From the NCBI GenBank assembly GCA_019637295.1, contig JAHBVX010000002.1, forward strand, positions 1,047,162 to 1,111,161: 64,000 nt of DNA. Reading direction: 5' to 3'. This document shows positions 46,274 to 54,645 of the stretch, in pieces. The notes under the pieces were generated by a model. It was not told where the DNA came from. It was given only the letters and a program-made list of their open reading frames with translations, and searched no databases. The translations under genes and the position numbers were made by a program. The DNA is from Polyangiaceae bacterium. GTDB taxonomy: Bacteria; Myxococcota_A; Polyangia; Polyangiales; Polyangiaceae. Each line of letters begins with the position of its first letter. Position 1 is the stretch's first letter.

Positions 46274-46824
46274 CAGCCCTCCATGAGCTTGCGAACCGCA
46301 TCCACGTGCGTCTTCAGCCTGCGCCTGCCGTTGTACACGTCCCGGATGCCGCAGCCGATGGCCGTGGCCTGGTCGGCCGGGTCTTCGACCCCATCGCTCG
46401 TCTGCATGATGATGTCGGTGACCACGGGGTCTTCACCGACCCGATCGAGCAGGGTCGACACGGCTTTGCGTGCCACTTGAGCGTCAACGATTCGCTCCTC
46501 TGGACTGGAGGGGTGATCGGGCTCGGCCTCGGAGCCATCCTCGGTGAGCCGGACCGCCAGCTCGGCCTTCTTGCGTCGCCGGTTGACCGCGATGCCGTTC
46601 ACCTTGCTCCCGAGGGCGAGGAGCAACGCCCGAGGGTCGGCAGGGTCCGCCTGCCGCCCTGCCTTCAAGAACAGGCGGATGGCCTCCTGAACGGTCTCCT
46701 CGGCGTCTGCTGGGTTCATGCGGTGGCTCTTTGCAGTCCAGGCGACAAGCCGCTTGAAGACGTGCTTCCACAGCTCGTCCTCGGTCTTGATTGCCGTCGT
46801 TTCTGCCTTGCTCTCCCCCAGCAA
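46270..46824 (-). CDS. Sigma-70-like (ECF-type) factor
   Basis: 184 residues from a TTG, with CAGGAG 11 bases upstream. Residues 15-75 resemble region 2 (LWKHVFKRLVAWTAKSHRMNPADAEETVQEAIRLFLKAG, then NRRRKK), and the end has a region-4-type helix-turn-helix (DQATAIGCGIRDVYNGRRRLKTHVDAVRKL). Core sequence is divergent, so a plain HTH regulator is possible. It is the first gene of a six-gene operon and faces a second operon across a shared 127-bp promoter region, so it may switch on both. Confidence 0.6.
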   Translation of the reverse strand: MLGESKAETTAIKTEDELWKHVFKRLVAWTAKSHRMNPADAEETVQEAIRLFLKAGRQADPADPRALLLALGSKVNGIAVNRRRKKAELAVRLTEDGSEAEPDHPSSPEERIVDAQVARKAVSTLLDRVGEDPVVTDIIMQTSDGVEDPADQATAIGCGIRDVYNGRRRLKTHVDAVRKLMEGW

Positions 46825-46951
46825 GAGGTCGGTTCTCCTGGTCGTTAGCGTCCGTCGAGAAAAAAAGTTCTGCCGACCGCCAAACGGTCGCGGATCCGAC
46901 CTCTACCCCATCGGCCGGGGATATTCATCCCCCCGGTGACGAAAGGCATTC
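46825..46951. promoter_or_regulatory. Shared promoter of two divergent operons, with A-tract and palindrome
   Basis: 127 bp between the sigma-like gene and DUF3892. It has AAAAAAAGTTC (46860-46870), the same 11 bases as in front of parA, followed by the inverted repeat CGACCG-CCAAA-CGGTCG (46874-46890). GATATTC at 46920 could be a -10 toward DUF3892. Strong candidate for joint control of both operons. Confidence 0.55.
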
Positions 46952-47257
46952 ATGGCGAAGTGGGCTGATTTTGGCGTTTTCCAAGTGAAGTACAACCGTG
47001 ACCACACGGCGATCGTCGAGGTCGAGGTGCGGCCGGACCTCGGCGAGAAGTTCGGCGACCCGCAGAAGGCCGCCCGGGCCGACGTGGTGGCGGCCATCGA
47101 GAAGGGGCGGACCTTCGTCACCGTCTACTCCCGCGAGGGGAAGTTCACCAAGGGCGAAGACGTGCGAGTCATCAGCCTCCAGGGGCAGAAGTACCTCCGC
47201 ACCGACAACAACTCGATCAAGGCCGACAACCTCGGGTCTCTGCCCGAGTACGCCTGA
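46952..47257 (+). CDS. DUF3892-like protein
   Basis: 101 residues. The pattern ADVVAAIEKGRTFVTVYSREGKFTKGEDVRVISLQGQKYLRTDNNSIKADNLGSLPEY matches DUF3892: a first strand pair, an Asp/Ile helix, and the YLRTD...DNLGSLP end. Such small proteins of unknown function are frequent in mobile and defence regions. It is the first gene of a plus-strand operon; the next start is 10 bp away with a good ribosome-binding site. Confidence 0.65.
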   Translation: MAKWADFGVFQVKYNRDHTAIVEVEVRPDLGEKFGDPQKAARADVVAAIEKGRTFVTVYSREGKFTKGEDVRVISLQGQKYLRTDNNSIKADNLGSLPEYA

Positions 47258-47267
47258 GGAGGGCACC

Positions 47268-47522
47268 ATGAGCTTCGACGCAGCCCTGGTTCGTGAGCAA
47301 GGCGTGACGTTCGCCGTCGTTGTGGTGAAGGGGCACGTGGTCTCTTCCGACTCCTCCCGGAGGGAGGCCATCGACACCTTCGGGGCCCACTTCCCCGGCG
47401 TGCCGATCGTCCTGATGGCGCAGGACGGCCGGGGCCGCCCGACCTTCTGGGGCCGTCAGGACATCGTGCGGTTCCTGGCGAAGGTCCCCGTTCAGGCGCT
47501 CCCCTGGAAGCGGTTCTCGTGA
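47268..47522 (+). CDS. Small protein of unknown function
   Basis: 84 residues from the ATG at 47268, with GAGGAGG upstream. It reads ALVREQGVTFAVVVVKGHVVSS, then SRREAIDTFGAHFPGVPIVLMAQDGRGRPTFWGR, a compact alpha/beta pattern. No family recognised. It lies between DUF3892 and the JAB-like gene in one operon. Confidence 0.55.
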   Translation: MSFDAALVREQGVTFAVVVVKGHVVSSDSSRREAIDTFGAHFPGVPIVLMAQDGRGRPTFWGRQDIVRFLAKVPVQALPWKRFS

Positions 47523-47535
47523 GATCGACATCATC

Positions 47536-48216
47536 ATGTTGAACCGGATCGTCTCGACCTTCCTGCGCAAGGCGCCGGAGATCGTGGTCAACAAGGTCGT
47601 CTCCGAAGTGGAGCGGGCTCTGGACGAGCCCGTCTCCATTCGGCGGGAGGACCGGAAGCGAGCCCGCAAGCTCATGCCTCTGCTGGTGCGGTCGCACGAG
47701 TCGTCGGACTGGGTACGGCTGCCAGGGCCTCCTGGTCGGGCCGGCTTCCTTGGTGCGGCACATCGCCTCCTCGTTGAGCGTCCCGAGGAGTGGGCGGTCG
47801 TCGGGCTCGGGACGGTGGCCGGGAGGTCATTCGTGAAGGAGGCCTTCGTCCGCAAAGGCCGAGTCGGATCCGTCGGTCTCCCCGTGAGCGTCCAGGCGCA
47901 GATCCGCGGGCACATCGAGGCCACGCCGAACGCCGAGGTGATCCACATTCACAACCACCCGGACGGCATCGAGCGAGCCATTAGGAACCTCGTCCTGGGT
48001 GAGGCTCCCGTGACCTCAGACGGAGACCGCGAGGCCCAGCAGGCGCATGAGGCCGTTGCGAAGACGGCCGCTTCGATGAGCATGACGCGGCGGAAGGTGA
48101 GGTTCTTCGTGGTCGAGAACGGCCAGCTTCACCGATACTGGCTGCCATCCACCGGGCCTCTCCGCGATGAAGCGGACAGGCTCTTTCGGAGCCTGTTCGG
48201 CTCCGGGAGACCGTGA
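47536..48216 (+). CDS. JAB/MPN-like (RadC-type) metalloprotein
   Basis: 226 residues. The metal motif IHIHNHPDG lies at about 136-144, with a candidate glutamate in the preceding strand (RPEEWAVVGLG) and a later SDGDREAQQAHE, together close to the JAB/MPN motif (E, HxH, S, D) as in RadC and Prok-JAB proteins. These are isopeptidases or DNA-repair-associated factors, and some belong to ubiquitin-like conjugation defence systems; no E1/E2-like gene is next to it. The N-terminal 45 residues are helical and basic. Confidence 0.7.
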   Translation: MLNRIVSTFLRKAPEIVVNKVVSEVERALDEPVSIRREDRKRARKLMPLLVRSHESSDWVRLPGPPGRAGFLGAAHRLLVERPEEWAVVGLGTVAGRSFVKEAFVRKGRVGSVGLPVSVQAQIRGHIEATPNAEVIHIHNHPDGIERAIRNLVLGEAPVTSDGDREAQQAHEAVAKTAASMSMTRRKVRFFVVENGQLHRYWLPSTGPLRDEADRLFRSLFGSGRP

Positions 48217-48219
48217 CGC

Positions 48220-48972
48220 ATGACAGACACCATCGCCCAGCTCCAGAAGGCCATACTTGCCGACTACGCCGGGAGCGTCGGACTCGACACGAACCCCCGC
48301 TACTACGGCGGAGCCCGCCTTCGGCCTGTCGTGCCGCTGGACACCGCGATCGGCGGCGTCTTCGTCCTCGGGGCCTACCCATCCGCTCGCTTCGAGTCCG
48401 TCTCGGGGGAGAACGACGTTCCTGTGGGAGATAACCTGGGCCCCTTTGAGCCTGAACGGTACTTCGATGGCGGCCGTGTACGGACGCAGAAGTCAGCGGA
48501 CGAGCTGAAGGAGTTCTACCTCGATCCTCTTGGCCTCGACCGTCGGGACTGCTGGATCACCGACATCGTGAAGGTCTTCCTCTTCAAGGAGGGTCACCGC
48601 GAGAAGTACGGTCGACTGGGGACACCAGTCCCGGCCGGGTACGAGCGCGAGCGCTTTGAAGAGCTTGCCCAGAAGTCGATCGGCTGGATCGAACGTGAGC
48701 TACTCGTGGCGAAACCCCGTCTCGTGATGACGCTCGGGACCGAGATCGCCGGCCTGCTACGCGGGGTGAAGAGCCAGAGCAAGCGCAACACGCTCCTTGG
48801 CCCGGCGATCACCCGCCTTCAAGTCGGTTCCACCGAGGTGCAAGCGGTACATCTGGCCCACCCGGGGATCGTCATGCGGAAGGGAGACACCGAGAAGAAC
48901 CCGTGGCCCCGGCTGCACGAGGGCGAGCACATCCCCGCACTCAAGGCGTCGCTGGCCGTGATGTCGTCCTGA
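48220..48972 (+). CDS. Uracil-DNA glycosylase superfamily protein
   Basis: 250 residues. It has a UDG-type first motif (FVLGAYPSARFES, about 48-60) and a late histidine motif (VHLAHPGIVMRK, about 214-225), with a LVMTLGTEIAGLL strand-helix between them. Proteins of this superfamily remove uracil or other altered bases; some defend against phages with modified DNA. The usual family-4 iron-sulfur cysteines are not evident (only one Cys). It lies 3 bp after the JAB-like gene. Confidence 0.75.
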   Translation: MTDTIAQLQKAILADYAGSVGLDTNPRYYGGARLRPVVPLDTAIGGVFVLGAYPSARFESVSGENDVPVGDNLGPFEPERYFDGGRVRTQKSADELKEFYLDPLGLDRRDCWITDIVKVFLFKEGHREKYGRLGTPVPAGYERERFEELAQKSIGWIERELLVAKPRLVMTLGTEIAGLLRGVKSQSKRNTLLGPAITRLQVGSTEVQAVHLAHPGIVMRKGDTEKNPWPRLHEGEHIPALKASLAVMSS

Positions 48973-49054
48973 CACGGGCCTTGTCCAGCCTGCCCTTCGG
49001 CGTGATGCTGCTGCCCATGCCGACCATCGTCAGCAACTTTGACACGGCCACACG

Positions 49055-50692
49055 ATGACGCCCAAGACCGCCTCGATCCTCAGCCTCTTGAACGACATCA
49101 AGAACGGCGACGTTGCCCTCCCCGACCTTCAGCGAGATTTCGTCTGGAAGGAGGAGGACATCCGGCTGCTCATGGACTCGATCATGCGCGGCTACCCCTT
49201 CGGCCTCCTGCTCTTCTGGAACACCCAGTTTTTGGAGGTGGTCTACCGCGAGTTCGTCACCGACTACACCAAGGGCCAGACCTTCGTCACGAAGGTCAAG
49301 CCCAAGGGGCACAAGATGCGGATGGTCCTCGATGGCCAGCAGCGTCTTCAGTCCCTCTACGTGGCGATTTTCGGGACGTACGACGGCCGCAGGCTCTTCT
49401 TCAACATCACGAGCGGCCCGAAGGGCGCCGCTGCCCCCGAGGACGACTCCATCGGCCGGGGCTACCGCTTCGAGTTCTGGAGAGACGACGACGAGTCGAA
49501 CCGGCCCAAGCGGCTCGTGCGTGTTGCAGACATCGTTCGCTGGCCGGTGCAGAACGAGAAGACCGAGATTCGCAAGGTCGTCCAGGCCGTCCCTCTTCAA
49601 GCCGATGAAGCCGACTTGGCAGAGGACAACCTGAAGATGCTGCGAGCGTTCTTGAGGGAGGAGATCGTTCCGGTCGAGACCATCGACGACACGGTGTACG
49701 AGGCCGACCAGGCGATGCCTTTGGAGCACGTCCTTGAAATCTTCGTCCGCGTCAACCAGGGGGGCACGAAGCTCAGCCGCTCAGACCTGATGTTCTCACT
49801 CATCAAGACCAAGTGGGTCGCAGCCCGAGGGAAGTTCGACGCACTCCTCGCGGAGGTTGCGAAGGTGGGCGAACTCGGCATCGACAAGGACTTCCTGATC
49901 CTCGCGCTACTCACCGTGGCCGACGTACCCATCGAGGCCGACGTGGCCGTCATCGACCGTCACTGGGACTCGATGGAGCCCAAGTTCTCGGCGATGGGCA
50001 CCGCTTTGAAGACGGCGATCGACTTCTGCCGTTCTGCGGACGCCCGAGTCCTGACGGCCAAGCTCCTGCCCGTGAACACGCTGGTTCCGATGGTCTACTT
50101 CCTGAGCCGGCAGCCCAAGGGCTCCGTCCCCGATGACCAGCGGAAGAACCTCCGGGCGATGCTGTACTTCTTGCTCTTCAACGAGTTCATCCGGGGCAAG
50201 AGCCCGAATGCTCGCATCCGCTACCTGCGAGACGTTCTGAAGAAGGGGCCCCCGGCGGTGGTGCCACTGGCCGCCATCCTCGCGGAGCTTGAGAAACGCC
50301 AGCGAGGGGCCACGTCCGCGACGACCTTCGAGATGCTCCACTGGAACAAGCCGCTCACCTTGAACATCGCCCAGCCGACGGCCGCAAAGGACACCCTCTC
50401 CTGGCAGGAGGAGCCCCAGGTGGACCACGTGTTTCCGCAGTCGACCTTCCGGCCCGTTCACGGCGATCTGGTCGACGACATCGGCAACCTCGCGTACCTC
50501 GGACGCCTGAGGAACATCCGCAAGAACGACGAGCCCCCGTGGGACTACTTCAAGGACGTGTCCGATGACGAGCTGAAGGAGGACTTCCTCATCGAGGATC
50601 GGACCCTACTTGCCCGCGAGCACTTCAAGGAGTTCGTGGAGAAGCGGCGCGTGCTCATCCTCGACAGGGTGAAGGCCTTCCTTGGAAGGTAG
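49055..50692 (+). CDS. DUF262/HNH-like (GmrSD-type) protein
   Basis: 545 residues. The DUF262 ParB-like nuclease fold has ALPDLQRDFVWKEEDIRLLMDSIMRGYPFG (about 22-50) and the hallmark VLDGQQRLQSL (about 91). The C-terminal region has VDHVFPQSTF and IGNLAYLGRLRNIRKNDEPPWDYF (from about 456), a DUF1524-like HNH variant. The pairing is that of GmrSD-type modification-dependent restriction enzymes, which cut DNA with glucosylated hydroxymethylcytosine. It is the last gene of this operon, after an 82-bp gap. Confidence 0.82.
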   Translation: MTPKTASILSLLNDIKNGDVALPDLQRDFVWKEEDIRLLMDSIMRGYPFGLLLFWNTQFLEVVYREFVTDYTKGQTFVTKVKPKGHKMRMVLDGQQRLQSLYVAIFGTYDGRRLFFNITSGPKGAAAPEDDSIGRGYRFEFWRDDDESNRPKRLVRVADIVRWPVQNEKTEIRKVVQAVPLQADEADLAEDNLKMLRAFLREEIVPVETIDDTVYEADQAMPLEHVLEIFVRVNQGGTKLSRSDLMFSLIKTKWVAARGKFDALLAEVAKVGELGIDKDFLILALLTVADVPIEADVAVIDRHWDSMEPKFSAMGTALKTAIDFCRSADARVLTAKLLPVNTLVPMVYFLSRQPKGSVPDDQRKNLRAMLYFLLFNEFIRGKSPNARIRYLRDVLKKGPPAVVPLAAILAELEKRQRGATSATTFEMLHWNKPLTLNIAQPTAAKDTLSWQEEPQVDHVFPQSTFRPVHGDLVDDIGNLAYLGRLRNIRKNDEPPWDYFKDVSDDELKEDFLIEDRTLLAREHFKEFVEKRRVLILDRVKAFLGR

Positions 50693-50695
50693 GCT

Positions 50696-51094
50696 TCACC
50701 GCCGGAAGCCGGCTACGACCTGGCCTGCCTTCCGAAGCTGCTGGCCCGGCGTCAGCTTGAGCAGCGGCCGGAGCCCCCTCTCGCTGACCATCTTCGTCGG
50801 GGTCCCCGGAGGCAACCCCTTCGCGTACGCCAGGATCTCGGGGTGGAGGTCGAGGAGCTGGAGGAGCTGATTGACCCGGGCGCGTGTCAACCGGAAGGTC
50901 CTGGCCAGCTCGGCCTGGTTCTTCACCTGGCCGGTGTCGAGGAGCCGGCGGAACTCCTCCGCCCTCTCGATGAGGGAGACGATCTTCGGAGGCTTTTTCT
51001 CGGCTTCGGGTCGCTGCGGAGGGGCCAGGGAGAGACGGCTCGGGCGGTTCCTACGTGGGACCTCGGTGGGGAGCCATTTTTCTCTCGTCGCCAA
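50696..51094 (-). CDS. ParB-like HTH protein
   Basis: 132 residues from a TTG. The core reads LLDTGQVKNQAELARTFRLTRARVNQLLQLLDLHPEILAYAKGL, a ParB/KorB-type helix-turn-helix. There is no N-terminal ParB CTPase box, so it is a DNA-binding relative only. It converges on the DUF262 gene and is the last gene with the element's codon style, so it may mark the right end. Confidence 0.65.
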   Translation of the reverse strand: MATREKWLPTEVPRRNRPSRLSLAPPQRPEAEKKPPKIVSLIERAEEFRRLLDTGQVKNQAELARTFRLTRARVNQLLQLLDLHPEILAYAKGLPPGTPTKMVSERGLRPLLKLTPGQQLRKAGQVVAGFRR

Positions 51095-51117
51095 CAGACG
51101 GCGAGGGTCGGTAAACA

Positions 51118-51149
51118 GAAGCCCCCGAGGAGCGATCCGAGGGGGCTTC
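51118..51149. terminator. Hairpin near the right end of the element
   Basis: GAAGCCCCC (51118-51126) and GGGGGCTTC (51141-51149) form a 9-bp GC-rich stem with a 14-base loop, upstream of the minus-strand HTH gene. TTTCTCC follows on the plus side. It may insulate the element from the flanking DNA. Confidence 0.5.
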
Positions 51150-51583
51150 GCCGTTTCTCCCCAGAACTCCGGGCGTTTCGCGCGCTGCGCGTGCTGCGGC
51201 GCCGCTCTCGCGCGTGCTCGCAGAGAGCGCCGAGCGAGCTCGATGGGCGCCGCGTGGGACAGCTCTCTCGCTCTCTCTCCTGTCCCGTGGGGAGAGAGAA
51301 GCCGAGAGGCGTTTAACTGCGTACCCGGCGATCAACAGTCGGCCCCGTTGGTCAACAGCTTCGGCGCCCGCGACGGGGTCGAGCATGTTGATCATCGGGG
51401 CGAAGGCTCGCGAGGAGCGACGAACGGTGCCCGCTTGGCACGGGGCGAACCTCTCGTGCGAGGCCCGTGGTCGCGGGCGTCTCCGGGCCTGTTGATCGTC
51501 GGGGCGCCGTCCCAGCGGGCGCCAGCCTCGTCGCTGTGCTGCCGCTCGCTCGAGCTCCCATCGAGCGTCGCGTCATTCGCAGG
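51150..51583. other. Gene-poor junction with short repeats
   Basis: 434 bases with no supported gene. GTTGATC-[A/G]-TCGGGGCG occurs at 51387-51402 and 51491-51506; inverted relatives (GATCAACAG, GTCAACAG) lie at about 51330 and 51351. These may be remnants of recombination sites. Nothing matching the tRNA-Asn end is visible. Confidence 0.4.
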
Positions 51584-52201
51584 TCAACTCGTCCCCTCGA
51601 CGTACGCGATAGGGATGAGGCCCGGCAGCGTCTCGGTCCGGTTCACGCGGACGCCCGAAGCTTCGACCGCCTGCTGCAGCGACTTCGCGGTGAAGCGCCG
51701 GTGGCCCGGGAAGCCGGTCACGGCGAGCGCCCGCGAGACCATCCACGAGAGCGCGGTCTCGTCGTGGCAGAAGGTCGGCACGACGATCCGCCCGCCCGGC
51801 TTCACCATGCGTCGAAGCGCAGCTAGTGCCCCGGGCAGATCGGGCACCAAGTGGAGGATGTTCGCCGCGACGACCGCGTCGAACGTCCCGGCGTCGAACC
51901 GGAGGGCGTAGAGGTCGGCCTGCTCGCATCGCACGTTCGCCACCCCGGCGTCTCGGACGCGCTGCTCGAGCGCAGCGACCATCGCAGCCGAATAGTCGGT
52001 GGCGATGACCTCCCCGGCGCCAGCGGCGAGCGTGGGTGTGACGAGGCCGGTGCCAGCCGCAACCTCGAGCACTCGGCCAAGGCCGCGCGTCACCTCCCCG
52101 GCCAGCTCGACCATTCTAGGGATCGGCCGCCCGAGGAGCGACATCGAGCGGTCGTAGTTCTTCGCGTGCTTGTCCCAGTAGCTGCGGTTGCCGTCGGTCA
52201 T
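51584..52201 (-). CDS. SAM-dependent methyltransferase (UbiE-like), in metal operon
   Basis: 205 residues. The class I SAM motif VLEVAAGTGLVTPTLA is at about 43, then VIATDYSAAMV, and FDAVVAANILHLVPDLPGALAALRRMVKPGGRIVVPT completes the fold. Relatives methylate small molecules such as quinones or metalloids. It is the last gene of the seven-gene metal operon and overlaps the ATPase stop by four bases. Substrate unknown; methylation of a metal(loid) is conceivable but not shown. There is no ArsM-type cysteine set. Confidence 0.8.
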   Translation of the reverse strand: MTDGNRSYWDKHAKNYDRSMSLLGRPIPRMVELAGEVTRGLGRVLEVAAGTGLVTPTLAAGAGEVIATDYSAAMVAALEQRVRDAGVANVRCEQADLYALRFDAGTFDAVVAANILHLVPDLPGALAALRRMVKPGGRIVVPTFCHDETALSWMVSRALAVTGFPGHRRFTAKSLQQAVEASGVRVNRTETLPGLIPIAYVEGTS

Positions 52202-54645
52202 GTCGTTCCCCGTCGATGTTCGTACGCCAGGAGCCTCAGTGCGTTCGCGACGACGAGCAAGGTCGAGCCCTCGTGCAAGGCGACCGCGACGCCGATCTTG
52301 GCGAAGCCGAAGATGGTCGCGGGGATGAGGAACGCCACCATGCCGAGGCTGGCCCAGAGATTCTGCCGGATGATGCTGCGGGCAGCGCGGCTGAGCCCCA
52401 CGGCGAAGGGCAAGGCCCGGAGGTCGTCTGCCATGAGCGCGACGTCCGCGGTCTCGAGGGCGACGTCGGACCCACCCGCGCCCATCGCGATCCCCACCGT
52501 GGCGTTGGCCATGGCCGGCGCGTCGTTGACGCCGTCACCGACCATCGCCACCTGGCTCTTCGAACTCGCCAGCTCCACGATGGCAGCGACCTTTTGCTCG
52601 GGCAGCAGGTCTCCGCGTGCGACGCGGATACCGACGTGCTTAGCGACGGCGTCCGCCACGCGCTGATTGTCCCCGGTCAGCATGATCGTCTGCTCGATGC
52701 CGAGGGCGTGTAGCTCCGCGACCACCGCCTGCGCGCTGTCACGAGGGGTGTCCATCACGCCAAGAACGCCGAGGAAGCGGCTGTCCGAGCGGACCACCAT
52801 GACCGTGCGACCCTCGCCCTGCAGCTTGCTTACGGCGTCGGCCACGCTCTGCGGCAGCGGCCCGTCCCGCGTGAACAGGCCCGGCTTGCCGATCGCCACC
52901 TCCGCCCCGCCCACCGTCGCGCGAACTCCGTAGCCGATCACGGCCTCAACGCCCGAGGCTTCCATTGCGGCGAGACCAGGACGCCGCGCGTCCGCGCCCT
53001 CCACGATCGCGCTCGCCAATGGATGGTCCGACTGCTTCTCGACGGCGACCGCGACCGCGAGCAGCTCGTCCTCGGGCCCGCCGTCCACGGCGATCACGTC
53101 GGTGAGACGAGGCTTGCCTTCGGTGAGCGTCCCGGTCTTGTCGAACGCGATCGCACGGACCAACCCGAGCGATTCGAGGTGCGCGCCACCCTTTACAAGC
53201 ACGCCTCCACGCGCTGCTCGCGCGACGCCCGACAACACCGCGCTCGGTGTCGCAATCGCTAGGGCGCACGGACTCGCGGCCACCAATACCGCCATGGCTC
53301 GGTAGAAGCTCCGCGCGAAGGGTTCGTCGACCACGACCCAGGCGAAGAGCAGGCCGACGACGAACACGAGGATGACAGGGACGAACACACGCTCGAAGCG
53401 GTCGGTGAACTGCTGGGTCGGCGACTTCTGCGTCTCGGCCTCGGCAACGAGCTTCACGACACGGGCGAGGGTGCTCTCGCTCGCGGTCTTCGTGACGACG
53501 ACGGTGAGAGCCGCCGCCCCGTTGATGGTGCCGGCGAAGACGCGATGTTCCGCGCCCAGTGCCTCAGGGGCGACGAGCGCAGCGTCCGGCTCAGGGACGG
53601 GTCGCTTGTCGACGGGGACGCTCTCTCCAGTGATCGGCGCCTGATTCACGCTGCTCGAACCTGCGCTGACGAACCCGTCTGCCGGGATGCGCGTGTTGGG
53701 CTTCACCAGGATGCGGTCGCCCACCACGAGCTCGGCTACCGCCACCTCGTCCTCGCGACCGTCGTCGTTGATGCGCAGCCCGGTCTCTGGGACGAGCTTC
53801 GCTAGCGCGCCGATGGCGTTGCGAGCGCGGCGCATCGCGTAGCCTTCGAGCCCGTGACCGAGGGTGAAGAGAAACAACAGCAGAGCGCCCTCGAACCACT
53901 CGCCCAGGATTGCCGCGCCGATCGCGGCGAGCAGCATGAGGAAGTCGATCTCGAACCTGCGCGCACGGAGCGCGACGACGACCTCCTTGGCCGTGAACCA
54001 GGCCCCGAGGACGTACGCGGCCACGAAGAGGCTGGTCGTGACGAGCGAGGTCACACCCGCCTTCTCGAGGCCCCAGCCGATGCCCGTCAGCGCGCCGCAC
54101 GCGAGGCTGAAGACCAGCTCAGAGCGCTCGCCGAAGGGGCCTCCGTGCTCATGCTCATGCTCCTCGCGCTCGGCGGCAGCCGCCGCGGGAGACGCCGCCT
54201 CAACAAACGAGACGATGCCCGCCTTGGACGCGACCGCGAGGAGCGCCTCTCGATTCGTCTTGGTGGGATCGAACTCCACGTAGAGGCGACGGGATCCGAA
54301 CGCGACGGAGGCGTGCAGCACCCCGGGCTGGCGAGCGAACACGCCCTCGACGAGTCGGGCTTGTCGTTCGTGGCGCAAGCCGACCGCCGGTGCCGACAGG
54401 TGCTCGTAGCGCCCCTTGAGTGCGGCGCCGGTGCTCTGAACGAGCACCTCCACATCTTCAATCCGCACCGAGGTGGGCTCGTAGTGAAGGCACAGCTTCG
54501 GGCGCGCCGGGTCCTCGCGATCGACGTGCACCCGCGTGATGCCTCGAGTTGCTCCAAGAGCCTCGACCATCCGCCCGACGCACGCATCGCACGCTACGGC
54601 GTCGCTCGGCAGCGCGAGCTCCAGATCGAGCTTGTGCTTCTTCAC
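52198..54645 (-). CDS. P1B-type heavy-metal ATPase (ZntA/CadA-like)
   Basis: 815 residues from the GTG at 54645, which overlaps the czcA stop. It pumps divalent soft metals (Zn2+, Cd2+, Pb2+) out of the cytoplasm. An N-terminal metal-binding domain has CDAC; a second HMA-like unit at about 85-150 lacks the cysteines. A His-rich stretch (EEHEHEHGG) follows. Catalytic features: the SPC metal motif in a membrane helix (ASPCALAIATPSA), DKTGTLTEGK, TGES and GDGVNDAPAM. SPC with this arrangement fits Zn/Cd rather than Cu, whose pumps have CPC. Confidence 0.9.
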   Translation of the reverse strand: MKKHKLDLELALPSDAVACDACVGRMVEALGATRGITRVHVDREDPARPKLCLHYEPTSVRIEDVEVLVQSTGAALKGRYEHLSAPAVGLRHERQARLVEGVFARQPGVLHASVAFGSRRLYVEFDPTKTNREALLAVASKAGIVSFVEAASPAAAAAEREEHEHEHGGPFGERSELVFSLACGALTGIGWGLEKAGVTSLVTTSLFVAAYVLGAWFTAKEVVVALRARRFEIDFLMLLAAIGAAILGEWFEGALLLFLFTLGHGLEGYAMRRARNAIGALAKLVPETGLRINDDGREDEVAVAELVVGDRILVKPNTRIPADGFVSAGSSSVNQAPITGESVPVDKRPVPEPDAALVAPEALGAEHRVFAGTINGAAALTVVVTKTASESTLARVVKLVAEAETQKSPTQQFTDRFERVFVPVILVFVVGLLFAWVVVDEPFARSFYRAMAVLVAASPCALAIATPSAVLSGVARAARGGVLVKGGAHLESLGLVRAIAFDKTGTLTEGKPRLTDVIAVDGGPEDELLAVAVAVEKQSDHPLASAIVEGADARRPGLAAMEASGVEAVIGYGVRATVGGAEVAIGKPGLFTRDGPLPQSVADAVSKLQGEGRTVMVVRSDSRFLGVLGVMDTPRDSAQAVVAELHALGIEQTIMLTGDNQRVADAVAKHVGIRVARGDLLPEQKVAAIVELASSKSQVAMVGDGVNDAPAMANATVGIAMGAGGSDVALETADVALMADDLRALPFAVGLSRAARSIIRQNLWASLGMVAFLIPATIFGFAKIGVAVALHEGSTLLVVANALRLLAYEHRRGTT

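Larger units (their letters stand above)
25757..51150. mobile_element. Integrated mobile element at tRNA-Asn with defence-type cargo
   Basis: The left border is the 3' end of tRNA-Asn, directly followed by a large serine recombinase gene. Base composition and codon use shift here (more TC-rich codons, visibly lower GC) and return to host style after about 51.1 kb. It carries two serine recombinases, ParA with a ribbon-helix-helix partner, several small regulators, a reverse transcriptase operon, a type III-like restriction-modification operon and many nucleic-acid enzymes. No relaxase, coupling protein or type IV secretion genes are visible. The right border is set only by gene style and by a terminator at 51118-51149; I found no copy of the tRNA end there. 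Confidence 0.65.

Noticed and set aside
50760..51080. Second copy of the tRNA-Asn 3' end as right attachment site
   Set aside because: Only CCGGAGCC (50769) and GGAGCCA (51070) match; too short and at the wrong places to call a duplicated site.
25757..51583. Integrative conjugative element with its own transfer genes
   Set aside because: No relaxase, coupling protein, VirB4-like ATPase or pilus genes are recognisable.
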